From Streptomyces iranensis (GTDB lineage Bacteria; Actinomycetota; Actinomycetes; Streptomycetales; Streptomycetaceae), in assembly GCF_017874715.1 (NCBI RefSeq), contig NZ_JAGGLR010000002.1, positions 186,001 through 250,000 of the forward strand: 64,000 nucleotides of DNA, in the 5' to 3' direction. The notes beneath the pieces are model-generated. The model made no database searches. It was not told the DNA's origin and worked only from the letters and a program-made list of their open reading frames with translations. Positions 40,231 through 47,929 of the stretch are shown here, piece after piece; within the stretch, counting starts at the first letter, position 1; every line of letters begins with the position of its first letter. Made by a program: the position numbers and the translations under genes.

Positions 40231-41004
40231 ATGCAATTCGGTCTGGCAGGCAAAACTGCTCTCATCTGCGCGTCCACGTCCGGCCTCGGCCGGGCGACCG
40301 CACGGGCCCTGGCGGAAGAAGGCGTCAACGTCGTGGTCACCGGCCGATCGGCCGAGCGCGCCAAGGAGGTGGCGGGCGAGCTGCCGGGCGCGGTCGGCGT
40401 GGGCTGTGACCTGGTCGCGGACGGCGGTGCCGAGCGGCTCCTCACGGCCGCCCGCGAGGCCGTCGGCGACCTCGACATCCTCGTACTGAACGGGCCGGGC
40501 CCCGCGCCCGGACCGGCCCGCGCCACCGACACCGCGGGGGTCGCACAGGCCATCGCCACGCTGGTCACCCCCCAGGAGATCCTGGTGCGGGGCACCCTGC
40601 CGGCCATGGTCGAGAAGGGCTGGGGCCGTATCCTGAGTATCAGCTCGACGAGCGTCCAGGCGCCGCTGCCGAACCTCTCGCTGTCCAACCTCGGACGGGC
40701 GGCGCTCGCCGGGTACCTCAAAACACTCGCCGCCGAGGTGGCCGCACAGGGCGTGACGGTCAACTCGCTGCTCCCCGGGCGCATCGCCACCCCGCGGGCC
40801 CGGCAGATCGACGAGGCCGCCGCCCAGCGCACCGGCCGGCCGCTGGACGAGGTCGAGGCCGCGTCCAAGGCCACGATCCCGGCCGGGCGCTACGGCGAAC
40901 CCGATGAGTTCGGCGCCGCCGCCGCGTTTCTGTGCAGCACCCAGGCCGCGTACATCACGGGCACCGCCCTCCGGTGTGACGGCGGCATGGTGCCGACCCT
41001 CTGA
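40231..41004 (+). CDS. Atypical short-chain dehydrogenase/reductase without YxxxK
   Basis: A 257-residue SDR. The nucleotide motif ALICASTSGLGRATARALAEEGVNVVVTGRS and the Ser in RILSISSTSVQAPLP are clear. Where YxxxK should stand, the sequence is LSNLGRAALAGYLKTLA, so the catalytic Tyr and Lys are absent, as in a recognised divergent SDR subfamily. It may use another mechanism or be a binding or regulatory protein. It is first in a five-gene operon (SDR, transporter, lactonase, transhydrogenase, zinc ribbon) directly behind the best copy of the IclR-type operator. Confidence 0.87.
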   Translation: MQFGLAGKTALICASTSGLGRATARALAEEGVNVVVTGRSAERAKEVAGELPGAVGVGCDLVADGGAERLLTAAREAVGDLDILVLNGPGPAPGPARATDTAGVAQAIATLVTPQEILVRGTLPAMVEKGWGRILSISSTSVQAPLPNLSLSNLGRAALAGYLKTLAAEVAAQGVTVNSLLPGRIATPRARQIDEAAAQRTGRPLDEVEAASKATIPAGRYGEPDEFGAAAAFLCSTQAAYITGTALRCDGGMVPTL

Positions 41005-41054
41005 CCCCGCCAGAGGGTTCACCCGACTCCCCAAGACGAGAGCAGCGCACCCGC

Positions 41055-42428
41055 ATGAGCCATATCCCCGTCACCGACGCGGCACCCGACACCAGAGCCG
41101 AAGGTCATCACCAGCCATCCCCGGCGGCCATCCGCAGGACGGCCCTGGCCGGAATGATCGGCACCACGATCGAGTGGTACGACTTCTACATCTACGGCCT
41201 CGCCGCGGCGCTGGTCTTCGGCACGGAGTTCTTCCCCGACTTCTCACCGACGGCCGGCACCCTGGCCGCGTTCGGCACCTTCGCGGTGGGCTTCATCGCC
41301 CGCCCGCTCGGCGGAGTGATCTTCGGTCACTTCGGGGACCGCGTGGGCCGCAAGAACGCGCTCATGCTCACGCTGTTCCTGATGGGCGCGGCGACCGTCG
41401 TCGTCGGTCTGCTGCCGGGCTACCAGACCATCGGCCTCTGGGCGCCCATCCTGCTGGTCACGCTGCGCTTCCTCCAGGGGTTCGCCGTCGGTGGCGAATG
41501 GGGCGGCGCGGTGACGATGGTCGTGGAGTCCTCGCCGCGTGACCGGCGGGGGTTCTACGGGAGCCTGCCGCAGATGGGGGTGCCGCTGGGGCTGGTGCTG
41601 TCGTCGACCGTGTTCGCGCTGGTCTCCACGCTGCCCGATGACGACCTCCTCGCCTGGGGCTGGCGCATCCCCTTCCTGCTCAGCGTCGTGCTGATCGCGG
41701 TCGGGATGTTCCTCCGCTCGCGCATCACCGAGACCCAGACGTTCGCCCAGGTGAAGGAGTCGGGGCAGGCGCGCAAGATGCCGGCCATGGAGGCGTTCCG
41801 GCACCACTGGAAGGCAATCGTCCTCACCATCGGCATGTACATCTCGGCGGGTGTCCCCTTCTACATCGTCTCGGTCTTCGTGCTGTCCTACGGCTCCTCC
41901 CATCTCGATCTGTCGCGGGGTGTGCTGCTGACCGGGATGCTCATCGCGGCGGTGGCCGAGGGGCTGGCGGTGCCCTGTTTCGGCGCGCTGTCGGACCGCT
42001 GGGGCCGGCGCCCCGTGTTCCTGGGCGCCGCCGCATTCGCGGCCGTGCTCGCGTTCCCGTTCTTCTGGCTGCTGGCCTCCGGGCAGACCGGGCTCACCTG
42101 GCTGGCCATGCTGCTCGCGCTCGCCGTGGCACACGCGGGGATGTACGCGCCCACGGCGGCGATGTACGCGGAGCTGTTCCCCGCGGACGTCCGCTACACC
42201 GGTACCTCGATCGGCTATCAACTCGGCGGTGTGGTGGCGGGGTTCGTGCCGCTCGTGGCGGGTGCCCTGGTCAGCGCCGCCGACGGCGCCTCCTGGCCGA
42301 TCGCCTCCATCTGGGCGGGCGCGGCACTCGTCGGGCTGGTGTGCGCGCTGATCGTCCGCGAATCCCGGGGGTGCGACCTCCAGCCCGATCAGTCCGTCGA
42401 TCGCCCCAAGTCCTTCCAGACCCCTTGA
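41055..42428 (+). CDS. MFS transporter, metabolite:H+ symporter (MHS) family
   Basis: A 457-residue, twelve-helix transporter with MHS motifs MIGTTIEWYDFYIYG, ARPLGGVIFGHFGDRVGRK and RFLQGFAVGGEWGGAV. It is paralogous to the transporter at 4424, with near-identical motif context, but sits in a different regulon. It follows the SDR gene by 50 bases and precedes the lactonase by 58, so it probably imports the island's substrate, expected to be an organic acid or lactone. Confidence 0.9.
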   Translation: MSHIPVTDAAPDTRAEGHHQPSPAAIRRTALAGMIGTTIEWYDFYIYGLAAALVFGTEFFPDFSPTAGTLAAFGTFAVGFIARPLGGVIFGHFGDRVGRKNALMLTLFLMGAATVVVGLLPGYQTIGLWAPILLVTLRFLQGFAVGGEWGGAVTMVVESSPRDRRGFYGSLPQMGVPLGLVLSSTVFALVSTLPDDDLLAWGWRIPFLLSVVLIAVGMFLRSRITETQTFAQVKESGQARKMPAMEAFRHHWKAIVLTIGMYISAGVPFYIVSVFVLSYGSSHLDLSRGVLLTGMLIAAVAEGLAVPCFGALSDRWGRRPVFLGAAAFAAVLAFPFFWLLASGQTGLTWLAMLLALAVAHAGMYAPTAAMYAELFPADVRYTGTSIGYQLGGVVAGFVPLVAGALVSAADGASWPIASIWAGAALVGLVCALIVRESRGCDLQPDQSVDRPKSFQTP

Positions 42429-42486
42429 TCCATGACCACCGCCCGGCCCTCGGGGCCGCGGCCGTCCCGACCGGAGGTGAAGCTTT

Positions 42487-43305
42487 ATGACCGCGAAGAC
42501 CGCGAACAAGGTACACGTCCTGAGCTGCGGAGCGATGAGCTGCGATCTGACGTGGCTGCTGCTCAAGGCGGGCCGTACGATGCGCACGCGCACCGAGCAC
42601 CAGCGGCCCCCGGAGTGGTACTCCTGCACCACCCACTGCGTACTGGTGGAGACCCCCGAGGGGACGCTGCTGTGGGACACCAGCTGCCCCCGCGACTGGG
42701 AGACCCGCTGGGCCCCGACCGGCCTGCAGGAGTACTTCCCCTACGACCAGGTGAGCGACGAGGAGTATCTCGACGCGCGGCTCGGCCAGCTCGGCGTCCA
42801 GCCGCAGGACATCGACTATCTGGTCCTGTCCCATCTGCACTTCGACCACGCCGGGAACATCGGCATGTTCACCGGCACCGGCGCGCGGCTGGTGTGCCAC
42901 GAGAAGGAGAAGGAGTTCGCCTTCGGCTTCGAGGGCGCCTTCAACGGTGCCCACCTCAAGACGGACTACGCGGCGTGTGACTTCGACACGGTCAGCGGTG
43001 ACACCGAGATCCTGCCCGGTGTCACCCTCATCGAGGCCCCGGGGCACACCCCCGGCACCATGTCGATGAAGGTGGACCTGCCGGAGACCGGGGCGATGCT
43101 GTTCACCTCGGACGCCGTCTACATGGGCGACTCCTACGGCCCGCCGGCCACCCCCGCCGCCATTGTCAATGACCTGAACGCCTGGTACGCCTCGGTGGAG
43201 AAGATCCGTGGCATCGCCGAGCGGTCGGACGCCACCGTCGTCTTCGGCCACGACGCCGAGCAACTGCGCTCGATGCGGCTCGCCCCCGATGGCTTCTACG
43301 CTTGA
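42487..43305 (+). CDS. Metallo-beta-lactamase-fold lactonase (AttM/AiiA-like)
   Basis: A 272-residue protein with the zinc motif HLHFDH at 116-121, a third-ligand-like AFNGAHLKTDY region, GHTPGTMSM and FTSDAVYMGDSYG, and a final FGHDAEQL. This fits the N-acyl-homoserine lactonase/gamma-butyrolactonase branch (AiiA, AttM/BlcC). Such enzymes open lactone rings to hydroxy acids. ATG 42487 has CCGGAGGTGAAGCTTT upstream. The next gene is a 4-hydroxybutyrate-type oxidoreductase, exactly the partner expected for butyrolactone breakdown. Confidence 0.85.
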   Translation: MTAKTANKVHVLSCGAMSCDLTWLLLKAGRTMRTRTEHQRPPEWYSCTTHCVLVETPEGTLLWDTSCPRDWETRWAPTGLQEYFPYDQVSDEEYLDARLGQLGVQPQDIDYLVLSHLHFDHAGNIGMFTGTGARLVCHEKEKEFAFGFEGAFNGAHLKTDYAACDFDTVSGDTEILPGVTLIEAPGHTPGTMSMKVDLPETGAMLFTSDAVYMGDSYGPPATPAAIVNDLNAWYASVEKIRGIAERSDATVVFGHDAEQLRSMRLAPDGFYA

Positions 43306-43383
43306 TCGTCCGGACCCGGCCGGCGCTCCGAGCCCGGCTCGCCGCGCCGCCGGGACCTACTCCGATCCCCAGGAGGGACGCGT

Positions 43384-44673
43384 ATGAGCAGCACCGTTCC
43401 GGCCCGAGCCGAGTCCGTGTTCACCTACGGCGCCCCGGCGCTGAAGTTCGGGCCGGGAGCATCCGACGAGATCGGCTTCGACCTCTCCCAGCACGGGGTC
43501 CGCCGGGTCCTCGTGATCACCGACGCCGGGGTGGCCGCCACCGGCGCGCCACACCGCATCGCCGAACGGATGACCGCGTTCGGCATCGAGGCCCAGGTCT
43601 TCGACGGCGCGCATGTGGAACCCACCGACGTCAGCCTGCGGGAAGCGGTCGACCACGCGCGGGCGTCGGGCCCGTGGGACGCCTTCGTCGCGGTGGGCGG
43701 CGGCTCCAGCATCGACACCGCCAAGGCCGTCAACCTGCTCAGCACCAACCCCGGCACGCTGATGGACTACATCAACGCGCCCGTGGGCAGGGCACTGGCG
43801 CCCGAGAACCCGCTCAAACCGCTGGTCGCGGTCCCCACCACCACCGGAACCGGCTCGGAGTCCACCACCATCTGCGTGCTCGACGTGCTGGAGCTGAAGG
43901 TGAAGACCGGCATCAGCCACGCCCGGCTGCGGCCCACACTCGCGGTCATCGACCCGGACCTGACCTTCACCCTGCCCGCCGGGGTGACCGCCGCCAGCGG
44001 CATGGACATCCTGTGCCACGCGCTGGAGAGCTACACGGCCCGCCCGTACGACACCTATCCGCGCAAACACCCCGAGCAGCGGGTGCCGTACTGCGGCGCC
44101 AATCCCATCTCCGACGCGTGGTCGGAGCGGGCGCTGCACCTGCTCGCGCGGTCCTTCCGTACCGCGGTCCGCGACGGGGACGACCCCGAGGCGCGCTCCG
44201 AGATGGCCCTGGCGGCCACCTTCGCCGGCCTCGGCTTCGGCAACGCGGGTGTGCACATCCCGCACGCCAACGCCTACCCGATCGCCGGGCGGGTGAAGGA
44301 CTTCCACCCCACCGGCTACCCCGCACACGAGCCGATGGTGCCGCACGGGATGGCCGTCTCGCTCACCGCGCCGGAGGCGTTCCGCTTCACCTTCCGAGCC
44401 CAGCCCGAGCGGCATCTGCGGGCGGCGGAACTCCTCGCCCCCGAGATGGAACGCCCCGCCGACGCGGCCGAGTACCTGCCCACCGCGATCCAGCGGTTGA
44501 TGCGCGACATCGGCATGCCCGACGGCATCGGCGGTGTCGGCTACGACAAGGGCGACATCCCCGCACTGGTGGACGGCGCCATGAAGCAGCAACGGCTGCT
44601 GGCCACCGCCCCGCGCGAGGTCACCGAGGACGACCTCGCCGGGATCTTCGACCGCTCGCTGTCGCTCTGGTGA
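43384..44673 (+). CDS. Iron-containing hydroxyacid-oxoacid transhydrogenase (ADHFE1-like)
   Basis: A 429-residue Fe-ADH-superfamily protein. It has GGGSSIDTAKAVNLL, VPTTTGTGSEST, SGMDILCHALESYTARPYD, ANPISDAWSERAL, FGNAGVHIPHANAYPIAG and VPHGMAVSLTAPEAF, and ends with KGDIPALVDGAMKQQRLLATAP. This long-insert pattern matches ADHFE1 hydroxyacid-oxoacid transhydrogenase, which converts 4-hydroxybutyrate plus 2-oxoglutarate into succinate semialdehyde plus D-2-hydroxyglutarate. Metal ligands are His residues in HALES, PHANA and PHG. It follows the lactonase by 78 bases. A KGSADH-like gene elsewhere in the island could oxidise the aldehyde. Confidence 0.87.
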   Translation: MSSTVPARAESVFTYGAPALKFGPGASDEIGFDLSQHGVRRVLVITDAGVAATGAPHRIAERMTAFGIEAQVFDGAHVEPTDVSLREAVDHARASGPWDAFVAVGGGSSIDTAKAVNLLSTNPGTLMDYINAPVGRALAPENPLKPLVAVPTTTGTGSESTTICVLDVLELKVKTGISHARLRPTLAVIDPDLTFTLPAGVTAASGMDILCHALESYTARPYDTYPRKHPEQRVPYCGANPISDAWSERALHLLARSFRTAVRDGDDPEARSEMALAATFAGLGFGNAGVHIPHANAYPIAGRVKDFHPTGYPAHEPMVPHGMAVSLTAPEAFRFTFRAQPERHLRAAELLAPEMERPADAAEYLPTAIQRLMRDIGMPDGIGGVGYDKGDIPALVDGAMKQQRLLATAPREVTEDDLAGIFDRSLSLW

Positions 44674-44682
44674 GGAGGACCG

Positions 44683-45189
44683 ATGGCCATCTATGAACTC
44701 GCCTGCGAGACCGGGCACCGCTTCGAGGTGATCCAGTCGTTCACGGCCCCGCTGCCGAACTGCCCGGAGTGCGGCACCGCGACCCGCAAGATCCCCAGCA
44801 GCTTCGCCCTCGGCGGCACCGCCGCCGTGCCACCGCCGCCGGAGCGGATGCCGCAGACCTGGAAGGGGACCTACCGCGGCGACCGCGACTACGTCACCGC
44901 CATGCGGCGCACCGCCGAGTCCCGGCAGAAACTGGAGGAGAGGTACCCCGAACTCGCCGGTGACCGGCGGCCGATCGTCGCCCACGAGGGCAGATACGAG
45001 GCGGCCCCGCTGCGCGCCGGGGACCCGGTGCCCGCGCCGTCCGAGGGAACCGGGCATGGCCACGCGCACGGACACGGACATGGGCACGGGCACGGACACT
45101 CACACCAGCACGGGCACTCTCACACGCACGGACACGGACACGGACACGGGCACGAGTCGGAGCCGACGAAGCCGACGAAGCCTTCGTGA
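44683..45189 (+). CDS. FmdB-type zinc-ribbon protein with long His-rich tail
   Basis: A 168-residue protein. The N terminus MAIYELACETGHRFEVIQSFTAP...NCPECG is an FmdB-like zinc ribbon in which the first CxxC is replaced by C-x3-H. The middle is hydrophilic. About 40 C-terminal residues alternate His and Gly (GHGHAHGHGHGHGHGHS...), a strong metal-binding tail encoded by near-tandem hexanucleotides at 45055-45157. FmdB proteins often accompany amidases and dehydrogenases. Starting nine bases after the Fe-dependent transhydrogenase gene, it may store or deliver its metal. Confidence 0.85.
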   Translation: MAIYELACETGHRFEVIQSFTAPLPNCPECGTATRKIPSSFALGGTAAVPPPPERMPQTWKGTYRGDRDYVTAMRRTAESRQKLEERYPELAGDRRPIVAHEGRYEAAPLRAGDPVPAPSEGTGHGHAHGHGHGHGHGHSHQHGHSHTHGHGHGHGHESEPTKPTKPS

Positions 45190-45193
45190 AGCG

Positions 45194-46213
45194 CTACGGG
45201 GCCGGTCGCCAGCCCAGTGCCGGGGCCAGCCTGCCGGCGATGTCGGTGAGGATCTGTACGTAGTCCTCGTGGTCGAAGGTGAAGGGCAGCGCGAACGCCA
45301 CCTCCTCGACCTCCCGGAACGCGGCGTGGGAGGTGAGCCGTTCGGCGATGTCCTCGGAGGTGCCGACGAGATCGGGCGCGAACATCATGCTCGCCGGCCC
45401 CTGGGGTGTGGCGGTACGCGGCAGCCGCTGCCGGGCGTACTGCTCGTACTTCGCGCGCTGCTCCGGTGAGGCGGTGTCGGTGGGGATGACGACGAGCCCC
45501 TGGGAGACACGGGCGCGGTCGCCGTCGGGGTGGTGGGCGCGGAAGGTCCGGATGTGCGAGAGCTGGATCTCGGCGAAGTCCTCGGACTCCTCCGCCTTCA
45601 CCACACTGCTGGTGAGCAGGTTCATTCCGTGCTCACCGGCCCACTGGGCCGACCGAAGGCTGCCGCCGCCGTACCACATGCGGCGGCCGAGCCCCGGGGC
45701 GTGCGGCTGGACGCGGTCGGAGAACACCTCGAAGCCCTCGACACCGCTGAAGTCGGTGACCGGTTCGCCGCGTACGCAGTCCAGCAGCCGCCGCACACGC
45801 TCGTGGCCGAAGTCCTCGGCGTCGGCGGTGTCGGGGTGGAGCGCGCCCCTGACCTGGTCGTAGTGGTGCGGCGGACCGGCGCTGACCCCCGGGTTGAGGC
45901 GGCCCCCGGACAGGATGTCGACCGTCGCCAGATCCTCGGCCAGCCGCAGCGGATTCTCCCATCCCATGGGGATGACGGCCGTGCCCAGTTCGATGCGGCT
46001 GGTGCGCTGCGAGACCGCCGCCAGAACGGCCGTGGGAGAGGAGATGCCGTATTGCAGATGGCGGTGGCGCACCCAGGCGCTGTCGAAACCCAGCCGTTCG
46101 CCCAGTTCGATGATCTCGAGTGTCGACTCATGGCCCCGGCGGGGGTCGGCCTCGTCGAACAGCCCAATGGTCAAGAAGCCCAGCTTGCGCAGGGGTTTCG
46201 AGGTCAGCGGCAC
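45194..46213 (-). CDS. LLM-class flavin-dependent monooxygenase
   Basis: A 339-residue luciferase-like TIM-barrel protein: LGFLTIGLFDEADPRRGHESTLEIIELGERLGFDSAWVRHRHLQYGISSPTAVLAA, IELGTAVIPMGWENPLRLAEDLATVDILSGGRLNPGVSAG, and GRRMWYGGGSLRSAQWAGEHGMNLL. It would use reduced FMN/F420 and oxygen or catalyse a hydride transfer. GTG 46213 has GGAGGAATCCT upstream. It lies 67 bases downstream of a second LLM gene and ends four bases from the zinc-ribbon gene. Confidence 0.86.
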   Translation of the reverse strand: MPLTSKPLRKLGFLTIGLFDEADPRRGHESTLEIIELGERLGFDSAWVRHRHLQYGISSPTAVLAAVSQRTSRIELGTAVIPMGWENPLRLAEDLATVDILSGGRLNPGVSAGPPHHYDQVRGALHPDTADAEDFGHERVRRLLDCVRGEPVTDFSGVEGFEVFSDRVQPHAPGLGRRMWYGGGSLRSAQWAGEHGMNLLTSSVVKAEESEDFAEIQLSHIRTFRAHHPDGDRARVSQGLVVIPTDTASPEQRAKYEQYARQRLPRTATPQGPASMMFAPDLVGTSEDIAERLTSHAAFREVEEVAFALPFTFDHEDYVQILTDIAGRLAPALGWRPAP

Positions 46214-46280
46214 AGGATTCCTCCAGCGTCCGCGGCGTACTCCGCCGCACACCATTGCCGTCCCATTGTCGCGGAGTGGC

Positions 46281-47444
46281 TCACCCGGACGAGGCGGACG
46301 AGGCGGTCGGGGCGGACGAGGCGGACAGCGCGGTGGCGGCACGGTGTGCGAGTTCCTGGCGTACGAGGGGGATCAGATGCCGGCCGTAGTCGATGGCGTC
46401 GTCGAGTGGGTCGTAGCCACGGATGAGCAGGGTGGTGGCGCCGATGTCCACATAGTCCAGCAGCGCCTGGGCGACCGTCTCGGGGGTGCCGACGAGGGCG
46501 GTGGTGTTGCCGCCCGCGCCGGTCGCGGTGGCGGTGGGGGTCCACAGTGCCCGGTCGTGACGGTCGGCCTTGGCGGCGGCCGCGAGGAGCCGCCGTGATC
46601 CGGCGTTCTGGGGTGCGCGCTCGCCGTTCTGCTGGTGGAAGAACGGGCGTCCGGTCCCGGTCCTGATGGTGTCCAGGACGCGGTGGGCCCGTTCCCAGGC
46701 CAGTTCCTCGGTGGCCGCCAGGATCGGGCGGAAGGACACGCTGATCCCGGGCGCCTCGGCACGTCCGGCGGCTGCCGCGGCGGCGCGTACGGAGGCGATC
46801 TGCCCGGCGGTCTCCGCGAGCGGTTCGCCCCACAGCGCGAAGGTGTCGGCGTGCTTGCCGCCCACCCGGTAGGCGGCCTCGGAGGAGCCGCCGAAGTACA
46901 GCGGGATGCCGGTGGCCCGGTGCGGCAGGATCTGGGAGGAGTAGTCCGCCAACCGGTAGTGGCGGCCCTCGTGGCTGAACGGTTCGGCCGAGGACCAGGC
47001 ACGCCGCAGGATGCCCAGGTACTCGTCGGTGCGCTCGTAGCGCTCCTCCTTGCCCAGGAAGTCGCCGTCCTTGCGCTGCTCCGCGTCGTTGCCACCGGTG
47101 ATGGTGTGCACGGCCACGCGCCCGCCGGTGAACTGGTCGAGGGTGGCGAAGCCCCGCGCGGCGAGGGTGGGGGCGACGAAACCGGGGCGGTGGGCGATGA
47201 GCAGACCGATCCGCTCGGTGCGGGCCGCCACGTGCGCGGCCACCTGGGTGCCGTCGGGCCGACGGGAGCTGTAGCCGATCAGGATCCGGTCGAAGCCCGC
47301 GTCCTCATGGGCGCGGGCGAAGCGGGTGGTGTACTCCGGGTCGATCGCCGGACCGGTCGCGGGCCGGGTCTCGGAGACCTCCTGGGTCTCGATCATGCCG
47401 ATGAACTCGACCGACGACGCGGGTGTTGGGGCGGAAGCGGGCAT
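46281..47444 (-). CDS. LLM-class alkanesulfonate-monooxygenase-like enzyme (SsuD type)
   Basis: A 387-residue SsuD-like flavin monooxygenase: FIGMIETQEVSE near the start, FDRILIGYSSRRPDGTQVAAHVAARTERIGLLIAHRPGFVAPTLAARGFATLDQFTGGRVAVHTITGGNDAEQRKDGDFLGKEERYERTDEYLGILRRAW, and GIPLYFGGSSEAAYRVGGKHADTFALWGEPL. Such enzymes release sulfite from organosulfonates using FMNH2. A cysteine-rich leader peptide 215 bases upstream supports a sulfur-starvation role. A flavin reductase is encoded at 52151. The C-terminal tail is low-complexity Ser/Ala. Confidence 0.88.
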   Translation of the reverse strand: MPASAPTPASSVEFIGMIETQEVSETRPATGPAIDPEYTTRFARAHEDAGFDRILIGYSSRRPDGTQVAAHVAARTERIGLLIAHRPGFVAPTLAARGFATLDQFTGGRVAVHTITGGNDAEQRKDGDFLGKEERYERTDEYLGILRRAWSSAEPFSHEGRHYRLADYSSQILPHRATGIPLYFGGSSEAAYRVGGKHADTFALWGEPLAETAGQIASVRAAAAAAGRAEAPGISVSFRPILAATEELAWERAHRVLDTIRTGTGRPFFHQQNGERAPQNAGSRRLLAAAAKADRHDRALWTPTATATGAGGNTTALVGTPETVAQALLDYVDIGATTLLIRGYDPLDDAIDYGRHLIPLVRQELAHRAATALSASSAPTASSASSG

Positions 47445-47659
47445 GGGTCAATTGCCTTTCGGGGCAGGCGAGTTGGTACACGGCAGGGGCGAGCGGACGC
47501 CAGACCATGACGAGCACAGCGGGATACCCGAGCAGCGCACACACGCGTACGGAGCGCACGGTGCCGAGGGAGGGAGGAACTCCGGGCCGGTCCGGTCCGG
47601 GCGGCGGGAGGTGGTCGGCTACGGGTGCCGGGCCTCCGGGGAGCGGTGCGACCGCCCGG

Positions 47660-47734
47660 TCAGCGACAGAGGGCGCTGGAGGTGCGCAGATAGTCCACGT
47701 AGCGGCAGAGCACGCCCGGATGCGTCGAGTGCAT
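47660..47734 (-). CDS. Putative cysteine-rich leader peptide
   Basis: A 24-codon open frame on the complement ends YVDYLRTSSALCR. Streptomyces sulfur-assimilation operons often begin with a short peptide ending in (H/Y)VD-x-(L/M)R-x-SSALC-R, thought to sense cysteine supply through translation. It starts at ATG 47734, just downstream of TTGACA and a palindrome, and ends 215 bases before the SsuD-like gene. No clear ribosome site is present, so translation may be leaderless. It is too short for normal gene calling. Confidence 0.65.
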   Translation of the reverse strand: MHSTHPGVLCRYVDYLRTSSALCR

Positions 47735-47788
47735 ATCCCATATGGTCGTGACCGCGGGAGCCGCTGTCAATGGACACCTTTTGGTGTC
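47735..47788 (-). promoter_or_regulatory. Promoter of the leader peptide/LLM operon with upstream palindrome
   Basis: On the complement, TTGACA (47770-47765) is a consensus -35. Two bases upstream lies GACACC-AAAA-GGTGTC (47788-47773), a perfect six-base-armed palindrome around an A-tract. ATAT-containing sequence lies at the expected -10 position near 47743. Position of the palindrome suits an activator. Confidence 0.55.
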
Positions 47789-47845
47789 TCATGCTGCGGA
47801 ACCTCGACGACCTGCATGTCCGTGCCCCGTGCCATCCAGGCGGGT

Positions 47846-47923
47846 ATGACGGACACGACGTACTCCGAACTGCTGGAGACCATCGATGCTTCACGGGGAT
47901 CGTCGACCTCGGGCGGCGCGTGA
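47846..47923 (+). CDS. Possible 25-residue small ORF
   Basis: ATG 47846 opens a short frame reading MTDTTYSELLETIDASRGSS and ending TSGGA, terminated at TGA 47921-47923, seven bases from the amine oxidase stop on the other strand. The Thr/Ser-rich composition is notable, but GCT/TCA codons and a poor ribosome site weaken the case. It may be random or a 5' fragment of a lost gene. Confidence 0.2.
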   Translation: MTDTTYSELLETIDASRGSSTSGGA

Positions 47924-47929
47924 TGCCCG

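Noticed and set aside
45055..45157. GGGCAC/GGACAC repeats as a CRISPR or satellite
   Set aside because: They are in frame and encode the His/Gly tail of the zinc-ribbon protein; no spacers are present.
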